64,000 bases of DNA from positions 342,209-406,208 of the forward strand of contig JAGYJF010000005.1 in the NCBI GenBank assembly GCA_018402135.1. The letters run 5' to 3'. The notes beneath the pieces are model-generated. The model saw nothing but the letters and a program-made list of their open reading frames with translations. It ran no database searches and had not been told where the DNA came from. The DNA is from Flavobacteriaceae bacterium (GTDB lineage: Bacteria > Bacteroidota > Bacteroidia > Flavobacteriales > Flavobacteriaceae). Positions within the stretch are counted from its first letter, which is position 1, and each line of letters opens with the position of its first letter. The position numbers and the translations under genes are program-made. Shown one piece after another: positions 9,673 through 18,678 of the stretch.

Positions 9673-10470
9673 TTATTTAAAATTACGTTGGCGTTTGGCT
9701 TCGAAAATCAAAATTCCAGCAGCGACAGAAACGTTCATAGAATCAATTTCACCTTGCATAGGAATCACAATATTGTGCGTTGAATGACGAAGCCAGTCCG
9801 CACTCAATCCCGAATCTTCAGTGCCAACTACAATAGCACAAGATTGGGTAAAATCCTGATTGCTATATAACTCCGAAGTTTGTAAAGCCGCACAAAAAAT
9901 TGAAATATAATGTTTTTGTAAAAAACTAATAACCTCTTGTGTAGTGCCAGTGGCGATTTGGTTGGTAAAAAGACATCCAACGCTGCTTCTCACAATATTA
10001 GGATTGTATAAATCGGTTTTTGGATTACATATAATTACGGCATCAATCGCCGCCGCATCTGCTGTGCGAAGCAATGCGCCAATATTTCCTGGTTTTTCAG
10101 GAGCTTCGGCCACCAAAATTAATGGTGCATCTTTTTTAAATTTAATAGAATCTAAGGTATGGGGTTTGATTTCGGCAATAGCTAAAACGCCTTCAGTGGT
10201 GCCGCGATGTGCAATTTTTTGAAAGACTTCACCAGTTATTTCAATGATATCTATATGGTAATGTTGAAAGGATAAAGCTTCGGTTTCAGAAAATAATTCT
10301 GGATTAAAAAGTAATGTTTTAATTTTATAACCACCGCGAATGGCAAGCGATAGCTCACGCTTTCCTTCAATTAAGAACAACCCCGTATCTCTTCGCGTCT
10401 TCGATTTGTCTTTTAATTGTAAAAGGGATTTAATGAAAGGGTTTTGTGAACTGGTTATTTTTTTAATCAT
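9673..10470 (-). CDS. SpoU/TrmH-family RNA 2'-O-methyltransferase
   Basis: A SPOUT-class methyltransferase of 265 residues. An N-terminal RNA-binding substrate domain (about 1-95) precedes the knotted catalytic domain with motif 1 NIGALLRTADAAAIDAV, motif 2 IVVGTEDSGLSADW and motif 3 IPMQGEIDSMNVSVAAGI. It is expected to methylate a ribose in rRNA or tRNA; RlmB-like 23S rRNA and TrmH-like tRNA targets cannot be told apart here. It is the first gene of a minus-strand pair with the M48 protease and is divergent from the lipoprotein gene at 10648. Confidence 0.92.
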   Translation of the reverse strand: MIKKITSSQNPFIKSLLQLKDKSKTRRDTGLFLIEGKRELSLAIRGGYKIKTLLFNPELFSETEALSFQHYHIDIIEITGEVFQKIAHRGTTEGVLAIAEIKPHTLDSIKFKKDAPLILVAEAPEKPGNIGALLRTADAAAIDAVIICNPKTDLYNPNIVRSSVGCLFTNQIATGTTQEVISFLQKHYISIFCAALQTSELYSNQDFTQSCAIVVGTEDSGLSADWLRHSTHNIVIPMQGEIDSMNVSVAAGILIFEAKRQRNFK

Positions 10471-10647
10471 GATGGTTTAAAAGTGATTGCTGTGAAATTA
10501 ATTGTATTTAATGTGGTACAAAGATATTTGATTCAAGCGATATTTTATCATTACTGAATTTAAGGATACCGAGAACTTTCATTTGTAAATAGGAAATCAC
10601 CAACATAATAAATACCTTTAGAGTTAAATTTCCCAGATTCTTAAACT

Positions 10648-11433
10648 ATGATTAAAAAATTAGTATTGTTGTTATTATTTGTAGGCTTCAGTTCATGTGA
10701 AGAAAAATCAGAAGAAAACCAAACTACAGCGACTAATCCAAACGAGACTTCAAGCAGATACCCAACTGTGCTTCAAAATATTTTTAAGGCACATGGTGGT
10801 TTGAATACTTGGAATTCTATGAATTCCCTCCAATTTTCTTTCGATAAATTAGATCATGTTGAAATACATACAACTGATTTAAAATCGCGTAAAGCCTTTA
10901 TAGAAAGTTCGGCATACACGATTGGATTTGATGGCGAAAATGCTTGGATCAAGGATGATAATAACAAATTTAATGGCAACGCAAGTTTTTATTATAATTT
11001 GATGTTTTATTTTTATGCGATGCCATTTGTGATTTCAGACCCTGGTGTATTTTATACTGAAAGAAAAGATACCACCTTAGAATTTCAAACTTATGGTACG
11101 CTTCATATCGGTTTTAGCCGGAGTGTTGGTGCTTCACCAAAAGACGAGTACATAATTTTCTACAACAAGAAAACATTTGAAATGGCTTGGTTGGGTTATA
11201 CCGTAACTTATTTCGATAGAAAACGAAGCACGGAATGGCACTTCATAAAATATGATAATTGGCAAACCATTAACGGATTGAAATTGCCAAAAACCTTAAT
11301 ATGGTACCAAACTGAAAATGACAAACCTCAAAACTCCATAAACAAAGTTGAATTTTTTGATGTGAGTGTTACGTCAGAAACCAAAAACCCGAGCTTTTTT
11401 CAACCTATTGAAGGCAGTATATTTGTAGAATAA
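10648..11433 (+). CDS. Uncharacterised lipoprotein (possibly DUF6503 family)
   Basis: A 261-residue predicted lipoprotein: a short hydrophobic signal followed by FSSCEE, with the lipidated cysteine near residue 17. After a low-complexity E/N/T linker comes a beta-rich domain with the motif LQNIFKAHGGLNTWNSMNSL, then many aromatic strand-like segments, resembling the LolA/LolB-like carrier fold. I recall this arrangement in the flavobacterial DUF6503 family, but cannot verify it. No catalytic motif is visible. It is a single-gene unit ending in a bidirectional terminator. Confidence 0.75.
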   Translation: MIKKLVLLLLFVGFSSCEEKSEENQTTATNPNETSSRYPTVLQNIFKAHGGLNTWNSMNSLQFSFDKLDHVEIHTTDLKSRKAFIESSAYTIGFDGENAWIKDDNNKFNGNASFYYNLMFYFYAMPFVISDPGVFYTERKDTTLEFQTYGTLHIGFSRSVGASPKDEYIIFYNKKTFEMAWLGYTVTYFDRKRSTEWHFIKYDNWQTINGLKLPKTLIWYQTENDKPQNSINKVEFFDVSVTSETKNPSFFQPIEGSIFVE

Positions 11434-11468
11434 AAAAAGTCTGCGTTTAATTTAAAAGCAGACTTTTT
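11434..11468. terminator. Bidirectional intrinsic terminator
   Basis: The stem AAAAAGTCTGC pairs with GCAGACTTTTT around a short AT loop, with a T-run on either strand. It lies between the convergent lipoprotein gene (plus) and amidohydrolase gene (minus) and can serve both. Confidence 0.85.
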
Positions 11469-11487
11469 AAAAATGAATTTCTTTCAA

Positions 11488-12786
11488 CTAATCTTCCGAA
11501 TTGAATTTATTGGAGTAGCGATTGTATAAAGTGGTATGATGACTTTCAAGTGAAATTGCTCTGCCATCAATAAAAGCATGCGAAATAATACTGCCACGCA
11601 TATCTAATGCGTCACCTTTAGCAATAAATAGTGTTGCACTTTTACCAACTTCTAAGGTTCCAAACTTGTCTTCAATCCCCAAAATTTTAGCGGCATTACT
11701 GGTTATCATTTTAAGGGCATCCTCTTTTTTCATGCCTTGACCAACTACCTGACCTGCGTAAAAAGGTAGGTTTCGAGTGTTCATGCGCTCCATTCTTCCA
11801 CCTGGATTAATGCTTACTAACAAACCGGCATCGTGTAATAGTTTGGGTAATTTATATGGCAAATCGTAATCATCATCCTCAAAATTAGGGGTACTTTGCG
11901 TTCTTCCAACTACAACAGGAATATTATGAGCCTTTAAAAAATCGGTTATTTTATAAGCGTGATAACCACCAACTAAAACAACATTTTTTATGCCAATTTC
12001 TTTTGTAAAGGTTATCGCGTCAATAATTTCTTTTTCGCTTTCAGCGCTCACAAATAATTTTTGCGAACCATCAAAAAGCCCTTGTACTGCTTCAAATGCT
12101 AGATTAATGTCAGATGGTTTTGCTTTTGCATAGGTTTGTGCTTGTACAAAAAAGTCTTTAAATTTTTCAATATCGTCTGCATAGCTTTTATTTGGTTGAA
12201 ATCCGCGAGGTTCACCTAGCCACCAACGACCACGGCTAAAACTATTGGGCCAGTTCATGTGCAAAGCATCATCAACTTTAACTGCAGCATCTTCCCAATT
12301 CCAAGCATCAAACTGAACTACCGAAGACGTACCACTCAACCTGCCACCTCGTGGTACAATTTGCCCAAGCAACACCCCATTAGGGCGCATACTTTCAACT
12401 ATACGACTTTCAGCATTGTAGGCAATTAAACTTCTGATGTTTGGTGAAATATTCCCTAATTCGTTAACATCCATACTGGCGCGTACTGCGTCAACTTCGC
12501 CCAATCCAAGTGTGCTGTTTACCACTATAAAACCGGGATAAACATGTTTACCATTCGCATTAATAACAGTTCCTTTAGCTGAGACATTGGTTCCGATTGC
12601 TGTAATGATTCCATTTTCGAAAACGATGGTGGCGTTTTCAATAACAGCGCCGTTTCCAACATGCGCAGTTATACCTGTTATGGAAATGGGTTCTGTTTGT
12701 TTGGCTGCTGGTGTTTGCTGAGCAAAAAGAGTGGAGCTAACTATTAGCAGCGTAGTTATTATTATTTTATCAATTATTGATGTCAT
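11488..12786 (-). CDS. Exported amidohydrolase-like protein lacking metal ligands
   Basis: A 432-residue protein of the amidohydrolase superfamily with an N-terminal signal peptide (hydrophobic residues about 8-22, cleavage near FAQQ). The composite beta-sandwich is recognisable from GAVIENATIVFENGIITAIG and the C-terminal EVGKSATLFIAKGD. The usual HxH metal motif after the GxxVxPGxID turn is missing: the stretch reads YPGFIVVNSTLGLG. The usual metal-binding aspartate region reads LVSINPGGRM. It therefore looks catalytically dead or uses another mechanism. It follows the larger amidohydrolase gene after 16 bases and is almost certainly its operon partner. Confidence 0.85.
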   Translation of the reverse strand: MTSIIDKIIITTLLIVSSTLFAQQTPAAKQTEPISITGITAHVGNGAVIENATIVFENGIITAIGTNVSAKGTVINANGKHVYPGFIVVNSTLGLGEVDAVRASMDVNELGNISPNIRSLIAYNAESRIVESMRPNGVLLGQIVPRGGRLSGTSSVVQFDAWNWEDAAVKVDDALHMNWPNSFSRGRWWLGEPRGFQPNKSYADDIEKFKDFFVQAQTYAKAKPSDINLAFEAVQGLFDGSQKLFVSAESEKEIIDAITFTKEIGIKNVVLVGGYHAYKITDFLKAHNIPVVVGRTQSTPNFEDDDYDLPYKLPKLLHDAGLLVSINPGGRMERMNTRNLPFYAGQVVGQGMKKEDALKMITSNAAKILGIEDKFGTLEVGKSATLFIAKGDALDMRGSIISHAFIDGRAISLESHHTTLYNRYSNKFNSED

Positions 12787-12802
12787 TATGTATATTTTTT
12801 AA

Positions 12803-15784
12803 TTAGTCATGTAAATGAAAACTTTCTAATAAATGATCTGTATCACAATGGAAATCTCGATCAGCTCGCTTATTGGGTGCTTGTGTTTTTCCGCCACCAT
12901 TTTTGGCTTCTAGCATTTGTTTGATGATCGTATTACGCTCTTCTTTAATTGCGGAGCGTTTTTTAAGGTCTTCTTCTAAATCAAAATAAACCGCACCGTC
13001 AATCATGGTTTTAACTGGTTTGGCATAAAGAGAAAGCGGGTTATTATTCCAAAGGACCAAATCGGCATCTTTGCCTTCTTTAATGCTTCCCACACGACTG
13101 TCGATATGAAGCATTTTTGCGGGATTGATGGTCACCATTTTCCATGCTTCTTCTTCACTAACATTTCCGTATTTCACCGTTTTAGCAGCTTCTTGATTCA
13201 GTCGTCTTATCATTTCGCCATCGTCGCTATTAATAGCAACGGTTAATCCTACATTGTTCATAATTGCTGCGTTGTAAGGAATGGCATCATTAACTTCGTA
13301 TTTATAGGCCCACCAATCACTAAAGGTAGAAGCGCCAACTACGCCGTGTTTTTTCATAAGGTCAGCAACTTTGTAACCTTCAAGAATATGCGTAAATGTA
13401 TTGACTTTGAAATCAAAAGCTTCAGCCACTTTCATCAACATATTTATTTCACTTTGTACATACGAATGGCAACTAATAAATCTTTCACCATTTAAAATTT
13501 CAACCAAAGTTTCCATTTCTTCATCATAGCGGAATGCTTTGTCGCTTTTCTTTTGCGCCTCATATTCTTTGGCACGCTGGAAATAATCCACATATACTTG
13601 TTCAACACCCATTCTTGTTTGAGGAAAACGAACCGATTCAGTATTGCCCCAATTAGACTGTTTTACGTTTTCACCAAGGGCAAACTTGATGAATTTGGGT
13701 GAGTCTTTATAAATCATATTCTCCGCTGATTCACCCCATTTAAATTTCACAATTGCCGAACGACCGCCAATCGGATTTGCTGAACCATGCAATAATTGCG
13801 CTGAGGTAACACCACCAGCAAGTGCACGATATACCCCAATATCGTCGGGGTCTACCACATCTTCCATTTTCACTTCAGCCGATGAATTATGGCCGCCTTC
13901 GTTAACAGAAGATAAAGCCAAATGAGAATGTTCGTCAATTATTCCGGCTGTAAGATGATGTCCTGAAGCATCGACAACAGTGGCATTTCCAGCAGAAAGG
14001 TTTTTTCCTATTTTTGATATCTTACCATTTTTAACCAATACATCAGTATTTTCTAAAATACCAGTTGCTTCACTCGTCCATACGGTAGCATTTTTAAACA
14101 ATATATCTTTTGCTTTCGGAAGTGAAGCATTTCCGTATGCTAAGTTTGGATAGGTGAGTGGCATCACTTCAGGAATATCTTTGTCTTCTTTCTTAGTTTC
14201 TTTGGCTTCAAAACCTTTGGTTTTGGTGGCGCTAAAATTACTTTCAGCACCATTTGGAAGGATTAGTTTTCCTTTAATATTATCAGAATCGTTGGGAACA
14301 ATGCCTGTCATTCTATACATGGAATCGTCTTTTGTAAATCCAAGTTCTATCCAGTTATTTGTGTAGGTTATGTTTGATTTAAATTTTAAAGTATCTTGTG
14401 AAATTTCTGCTTTCGGTTTGCCCATTTCACCTTTAACATCCATTTTATAATTGGTACCAGAAACTAATAGGTTGTAGGTACCTCTTATATCTTTCTGCTT
14501 TCTGTCGTTTACAACGTGCTTATTGCCTTGAACCCAGTTTTCATAAATAGTAGTTTTGCTTTCAAAAATAGGTCCTGAAGTGATGAGAAAGTTGGCATAT
14601 GAATTTTCATTTAAATTGCCAATTCTGTCATTTTTTAATATTTGTGCGGGTACTGAAGTTAACGCTTCTAAGGCTTGTTGTTCACTTAAACCATATTGAA
14701 TGGCTTTATGAATTTTCGCAATTATTTCTTTAGGCGTTTTTAAATCGTGCGCAGTAAATGCAAACTTTACACCATTATTTGCCAGAATTTTAGGGTTACT
14801 GGGTGCTTGATTCCAGCGACGCATATCTGAAAGCGAAACGTAGTCTGCTTGATATGGATTTGAAACATCGTAAGCATCAGGAAAATTAAGCGGAATAATA
14901 AACGTTGCGTTGGTAGCTTTCACATCATTGATGTTTTCGTATTCATGGCCGCTTCCTACAATCACATACTGAATGTTGAACAAATCCCCAACTTTATCAG
15001 CTCTTAGGTTGTTCAACTTATCTTTAGATTCAAATATCGCAGGTAAGGTTCTGTTTGCAATAAGTGCTTCCAATGCTAAATCTTTGGTTTTGGCATTGCC
15101 TTGTTCGTACCATTTTGCATCGTAATACATTTGACGCAGCAAGGCCAAGGTTCCCATAGTAGAGCTCGGATAAGACTGGTTTTTTATAACACTTCGAGAG
15201 AATGAAAAATGTTGAGTGGCTTTCTCTTGTAGAATCCTTTCACTGTCATTACCAGCTTCATTTAAAGTTACCACCATTCCTGATCCACGCGCAACCCCAT
15301 CATGGTGATGTGTACCAACAGTGGCGAATCCTGCTTCAATAAATTCTTTTGCTTTTTTTGAGTCGAATTTAAAATAATCTACGGCATTAATATCGGTCAT
15401 AATATGATCGTTCCAATAATATCCTGAACGTGTTGCATCGTATTGAGGAGAACGTCCAAATCCTGGAGAGCGCTGAGGTTTAGCAATACCAAAATCGCTA
15501 TAGGCATCTACGAAAGATGGATAAATAAAATGACCTTCAAGGTTTATTACTTGAGTGTTGGCCGGTAGATTAATCGAGGGGCCTACTTGTAATACTTTGC
15601 CATCACGAATCAATAATGTGCCATTTTCAATTTTTTGAGTGGCATTTATGTAAATGGTTGCATTGGTGAATGCCGTGTAATTGTTATTGCTGTTACTTAC
15701 ACCGTCATTCTTCGGGAAATATTCCTGTCCGAAAAATGTTAAATGGCAACATAACAACAATATAAATGAAAATTGTTTCATCAT
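12803..15784 (-). CDS. Exported tandem amidohydrolase (two amidohydrolase modules)
   Basis: About 993 residues from the ATG at 15784 (a second ATG follows immediately at 15781); the frame extends further upstream, but that part lacks a signal sequence and is not preferred. A signal peptide (FILLLCCHLTFFGQ) is followed by two amidohydrolase-like halves. The N-terminal half has a degenerate site (FIYPSFVDAYSDFG, no HxH). The C-terminal half keeps the metal ligands: the HSH of IIDEHSHLA, later histidines in ISCHSYVQ and FTHILEG, and the aspartate of INSDDGE, as in imidazolonepropionase-like hydrolases. It is expected to hydrolyse a cyclic amide, peptide or related bond in the periplasm or at the cell surface; substrate unknown. 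Confidence 0.88.
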   Translation of the reverse strand: MMKQFSFILLLCCHLTFFGQEYFPKNDGVSNSNNNYTAFTNATIYINATQKIENGTLLIRDGKVLQVGPSINLPANTQVINLEGHFIYPSFVDAYSDFGIAKPQRSPGFGRSPQYDATRSGYYWNDHIMTDINAVDYFKFDSKKAKEFIEAGFATVGTHHHDGVARGSGMVVTLNEAGNDSERILQEKATQHFSFSRSVIKNQSYPSSTMGTLALLRQMYYDAKWYEQGNAKTKDLALEALIANRTLPAIFESKDKLNNLRADKVGDLFNIQYVIVGSGHEYENINDVKATNATFIIPLNFPDAYDVSNPYQADYVSLSDMRRWNQAPSNPKILANNGVKFAFTAHDLKTPKEIIAKIHKAIQYGLSEQQALEALTSVPAQILKNDRIGNLNENSYANFLITSGPIFESKTTIYENWVQGNKHVVNDRKQKDIRGTYNLLVSGTNYKMDVKGEMGKPKAEISQDTLKFKSNITYTNNWIELGFTKDDSMYRMTGIVPNDSDNIKGKLILPNGAESNFSATKTKGFEAKETKKEDKDIPEVMPLTYPNLAYGNASLPKAKDILFKNATVWTSEATGILENTDVLVKNGKISKIGKNLSAGNATVVDASGHHLTAGIIDEHSHLALSSVNEGGHNSSAEVKMEDVVDPDDIGVYRALAGGVTSAQLLHGSANPIGGRSAIVKFKWGESAENMIYKDSPKFIKFALGENVKQSNWGNTESVRFPQTRMGVEQVYVDYFQRAKEYEAQKKSDKAFRYDEEMETLVEILNGERFISCHSYVQSEINMLMKVAEAFDFKVNTFTHILEGYKVADLMKKHGVVGASTFSDWWAYKYEVNDAIPYNAAIMNNVGLTVAINSDDGEMIRRLNQEAAKTVKYGNVSEEEAWKMVTINPAKMLHIDSRVGSIKEGKDADLVLWNNNPLSLYAKPVKTMIDGAVYFDLEEDLKKRSAIKEERNTIIKQMLEAKNGGGKTQAPNKRADRDFHCDTDHLLESFHLHD

Positions 15785-15854
15785 GTGTTGAATTAGTTTA
15801 AAAGTTATAGGCTTAAAGATAGAAATAACCACCTAAAGCATGGATTTGTTGACG

Positions 15855-16931
15855 CTATTTTAACGTTTTTAAAATGTAAGTCTGATTGTAGTTCACAATA
15901 AGGGCTACCACGTAACTGTATGATTCAATACCTTTGGATTGGCTATTCGCTTTTAAAAATTGATTATAACTACTTTTAAATAAGACTTCAGTCGGATTTC
16001 TATAAGATTCCCAAAAATCGCGTACCTCTTGAAAGTTTTTTCGTACGCCACGATTTAAGTTGGAAATAACAGATTCGTAGGCATCCGGATTTCTCAAATA
16101 TAAATCGTTAAGACAATGCCCAAGAGCAAAAGCATATCCAGAATATTTAAAGTAAGTGTCAGGATGATTCGTGGTGGCTAGATAACTGATAAAATTGGCC
16201 TCATTTTCGGCTGCGTAGCCTAACTGATGCGCTACCTCGTGACTTGCTGTCGTTGGAAATCTAAACTTAGGCAATAAATAATCTACTTGGGCTTCGTTGG
16301 TAAACGGATTTAAATAGCCGGAAAAACCCATATAAGTGAGTGGTACACTGTATAAAGAAGTTTTTAAACTGGGTGTCTCATATTTTAAATGTGGATACGT
16401 TTCACCAATTGCTTCAAACCCGTCTGGAACCATAGACAATAAGGTTGATTTTGACATGGTGAAATCAACTGCAAGTGTATCGTTAGGAGCGAGTTGTTCT
16501 TGGTGAAAATTGGTTTGCTGTATAAGGTAATTGGTAACTTCAATTAATTCCTCAGTACTGTAATCAGTATTAAGGCTGAGATTTTCGTGTAATGGAAGTC
16601 GATAATAATTAAATGCCCACAACAAATGGAATGCAGCATACACCACTGCCAAAGTCGAGGCTATGTCTGTGAGCCACCCTAGTGGATTCAAAGTTAATTT
16701 CCGTCTATTTTGATATAACCACTTTAGCGCAAATATTCCCAAAATAGTGTAAATAACATCTCCCGCCGAAAACGGTATCCAACCAAAAACCAAATGCAAC
16801 AACTTTGAACCGATTCTAAAAATACCGTTACTGTAAATAGCTTCTACGAAATCCGGATAAAATCTAAGCAATTTCACCAAAAAAATTTGCGGAATTAATG
16901 ACAATGCTAAAAGCTGTTTTTTTGTAAACAT
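15855..16931 (-). CDS. DUF3810 membrane protein with HExxH motif
   Basis: A 358-residue integral-membrane protein of the DUF3810 family. Hydrophobic segments near residues 5-20, 38-52, 55-70 and 90-108 precede a soluble domain. That domain carries TTASHEVAHQLGYAAENEAN, a zincin-type HExxH followed eight residues later by a glutamate, which makes metalloprotease activity plausible. Flanking residues such as FSGYLNPFTNEAQVDYLLP resemble the family. No substrate is known to me. It is read in the same direction as the downstream amidohydrolases, with a 70-base gap. Confidence 0.85.
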   Translation of the reverse strand: MFTKKQLLALSLIPQIFLVKLLRFYPDFVEAIYSNGIFRIGSKLLHLVFGWIPFSAGDVIYTILGIFALKWLYQNRRKLTLNPLGWLTDIASTLAVVYAAFHLLWAFNYYRLPLHENLSLNTDYSTEELIEVTNYLIQQTNFHQEQLAPNDTLAVDFTMSKSTLLSMVPDGFEAIGETYPHLKYETPSLKTSLYSVPLTYMGFSGYLNPFTNEAQVDYLLPKFRFPTTASHEVAHQLGYAAENEANFISYLATTNHPDTYFKYSGYAFALGHCLNDLYLRNPDAYESVISNLNRGVRKNFQEVRDFWESYRNPTEVLFKSSYNQFLKANSQSKGIESYSYVVALIVNYNQTYILKTLK

Positions 16932-17089
16932 TTTAGATTTTGTACTCGGTTTTAGATTTGGTAAATATAAATAATTCGACAGGAATCAGCTTTGTCAAAA
17001 TTGATTTGGTTTTATAAAATGTCCTGGAATAATTTAATCACCTGTTGGCAAATACCTACCTTTACAAAATCAAATAAAACAAAAAGTAC

Positions 17090-18544
17090 ATGACTGTAAG
17101 AGAACTAGAGCCCAAAGCACTTTGGAACAAATTTGCCGATTTAAATGCGGTGCCAAGACCTTCAAAAAAAGAAGAACGCGTAATTACTTTTATGAAGTCT
17201 TTCGGAGAAAATTTAGGATTGGAAACTTTCGTTGACAGTGTCGGAAATGTCATCATAAAAAAGCCAGCTACTAAAGGCATGGAAGATCGTGCAACCGTTG
17301 TGATGCAATCGCATTTAGATATGGTACACCAAAAAAATAACGATACCAATTTCGATTTTGACAAGCAAGGTATTGAAATGCGCATCGAAGGCGATTGGGT
17401 AAAAGCCAAGGGAACTACCTTAGGTGCCGATAATGGTTTGGGAGTTGCTACTATAATGGCAATTCTAGAAAGCAGTACCATTATACATCCTTCAATTGAA
17501 GCTTTGTTCACTATAGATGAAGAAACTGGTATGACAGGAGCAAAAGGTTTAAAAGGCGGATTGCTCAATGGAAGTATTTTGCTAAATCTCGATACGGAAG
17601 AAGATGATGAAATAGGCGTAGGATGTGCTGGTGGTATTGACGTAACCGCTGAAAGAACTTACCATCAAGAAGCTACAGAGGGTTCTCAAATTGGCTATAC
17701 TATCAGTGTAAATGGACTCCAAGGTGGTCACTCTGGAATGGATATTCACAAGGGTTTTGGGAATGCCAATAAAATTATGAACCGTTTATTGTTTGATGCT
17801 TTTGAAAATTTTGGACTCAGAATTTCCGAAATTAAAGGTGGTGGACTCCGAAATGCCATACCTAGAGAAAGTAATGCTATAGTGGTTATAGATGCTGTTC
17901 ATAAAGATGCCTTTTTACATGAGTTAAGTTTGTTAATCAGTGATATAAAATCTGAATTGAAAACCAACGAGCCGCAACTCCAAGTTTCAATCAATAAAAC
18001 AAACTTATCAAAACAGGTTATGGAATTAGGAGTTCAGGAAGGATTGATTAAAGCTATTTATGCCGCTTGTAATGGTGTTTATAGAATGAGTGCGGATATC
18101 CCCGATTTGGTAGAAACCTCCAATAACATAGCGAGTGTTTCGGTTGAAAACGGCCATATTAAAGTGGCATGTCTAACGCGTTCTTCGGTTGAAAGTTCTA
18201 AAATAGATCTCGCCAACAGTTTACGAGCTACTTTTGAATTGATTGGCTGCGAAGTTAGTTTATCTGGCGATTATCCTGGTTGGACACCCAATATGGATTC
18301 GGCTATTTTAAAGGTTTTAGTGACTATTTACGAAAAACTTCACCAACAAAAACCAAAGGTAGCCGCCTGTCATGCAGGTCTTGAATGTGGCATTTTAGGA
18401 CAAAATTATCCAGAAATGGATATGATAAGTTTCGGACCTAATATTAAAGGCGCACATTCACCAGACGAGCGAACTCAAATTTCATCGGTGCAAAAATACT
18501 GGGACTTTGTGCTTGAAATATTGAAGGAGATACCGAATAAATAA
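17090..18544 (+). CDS. pepD: Aminoacyl-histidine dipeptidase (M20 family)
   Basis: A cytosolic dizinc dipeptidase that splits Xaa-His and other dipeptides. The 484-residue length matches PepD. Metal and catalytic residues are visible: H75 and D77 in MQSHLDMVHQ, the bridging D114 in GADNGLG, the E144-E145 pair in TIDEETGMTGAKGL, and the C-terminal histidine in KGAHSPDERTQIS. The dimerisation (lid) domain spans about residues 205-390. The ATG at 17090 gives the typical N-terminus. It is a monocistronic unit convergent with the PPIase operon, and two hairpins lie between them. Confidence 0.95.
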   Translation: MTVRELEPKALWNKFADLNAVPRPSKKEERVITFMKSFGENLGLETFVDSVGNVIIKKPATKGMEDRATVVMQSHLDMVHQKNNDTNFDFDKQGIEMRIEGDWVKAKGTTLGADNGLGVATIMAILESSTIIHPSIEALFTIDEETGMTGAKGLKGGLLNGSILLNLDTEEDDEIGVGCAGGIDVTAERTYHQEATEGSQIGYTISVNGLQGGHSGMDIHKGFGNANKIMNRLLFDAFENFGLRISEIKGGGLRNAIPRESNAIVVIDAVHKDAFLHELSLLISDIKSELKTNEPQLQVSINKTNLSKQVMELGVQEGLIKAIYAACNGVYRMSADIPDLVETSNNIASVSVENGHIKVACLTRSSVESSKIDLANSLRATFELIGCEVSLSGDYPGWTPNMDSAILKVLVTIYEKLHQQKPKVAACHAGLECGILGQNYPEMDMISFGPNIKGAHSPDERTQISSVQKYWDFVLEILKEIPNK

Positions 18545-18569
18545 TGGTATCTATTTATAAAATAAAAAC

Positions 18570-18602
18570 ACCTTCAGAACATTAAAACCTGAAGGTTTTT
18601 TA
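18570..18602. terminator. Intrinsic terminator after pepD
   Basis: ACCTTCAG (18570-18577) pairs with CTGAAGGT (18589-18596) around an 11-base loop and is followed by a T-run. It ends the pepD transcript and could also act on the convergent strand. Confidence 0.8.
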
Positions 18603-18605
18603 TAA

Positions 18606-18637
18606 ACCCTTTTAGGGCTTTTAAACCCTGAAAGGGT
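18606..18637. repeat. Second, long imperfect hairpin between convergent genes
   Basis: A 32-base inverted repeat: ACCCTTTTAGGG pairs with CCCTGAAAGGGT as 12 base pairs including one G-T wobble, with an 8-base loop. It follows the pepD terminator by 10 bases and lacks a strong T-run on the plus strand, so it looks like a palindromic intergenic repeat or a backup terminator. Confidence 0.7.
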
Positions 18638-18678
18638 GTTTGTCAAAAAGGTATTAAAACTATTGTCTAAGTCTTATG

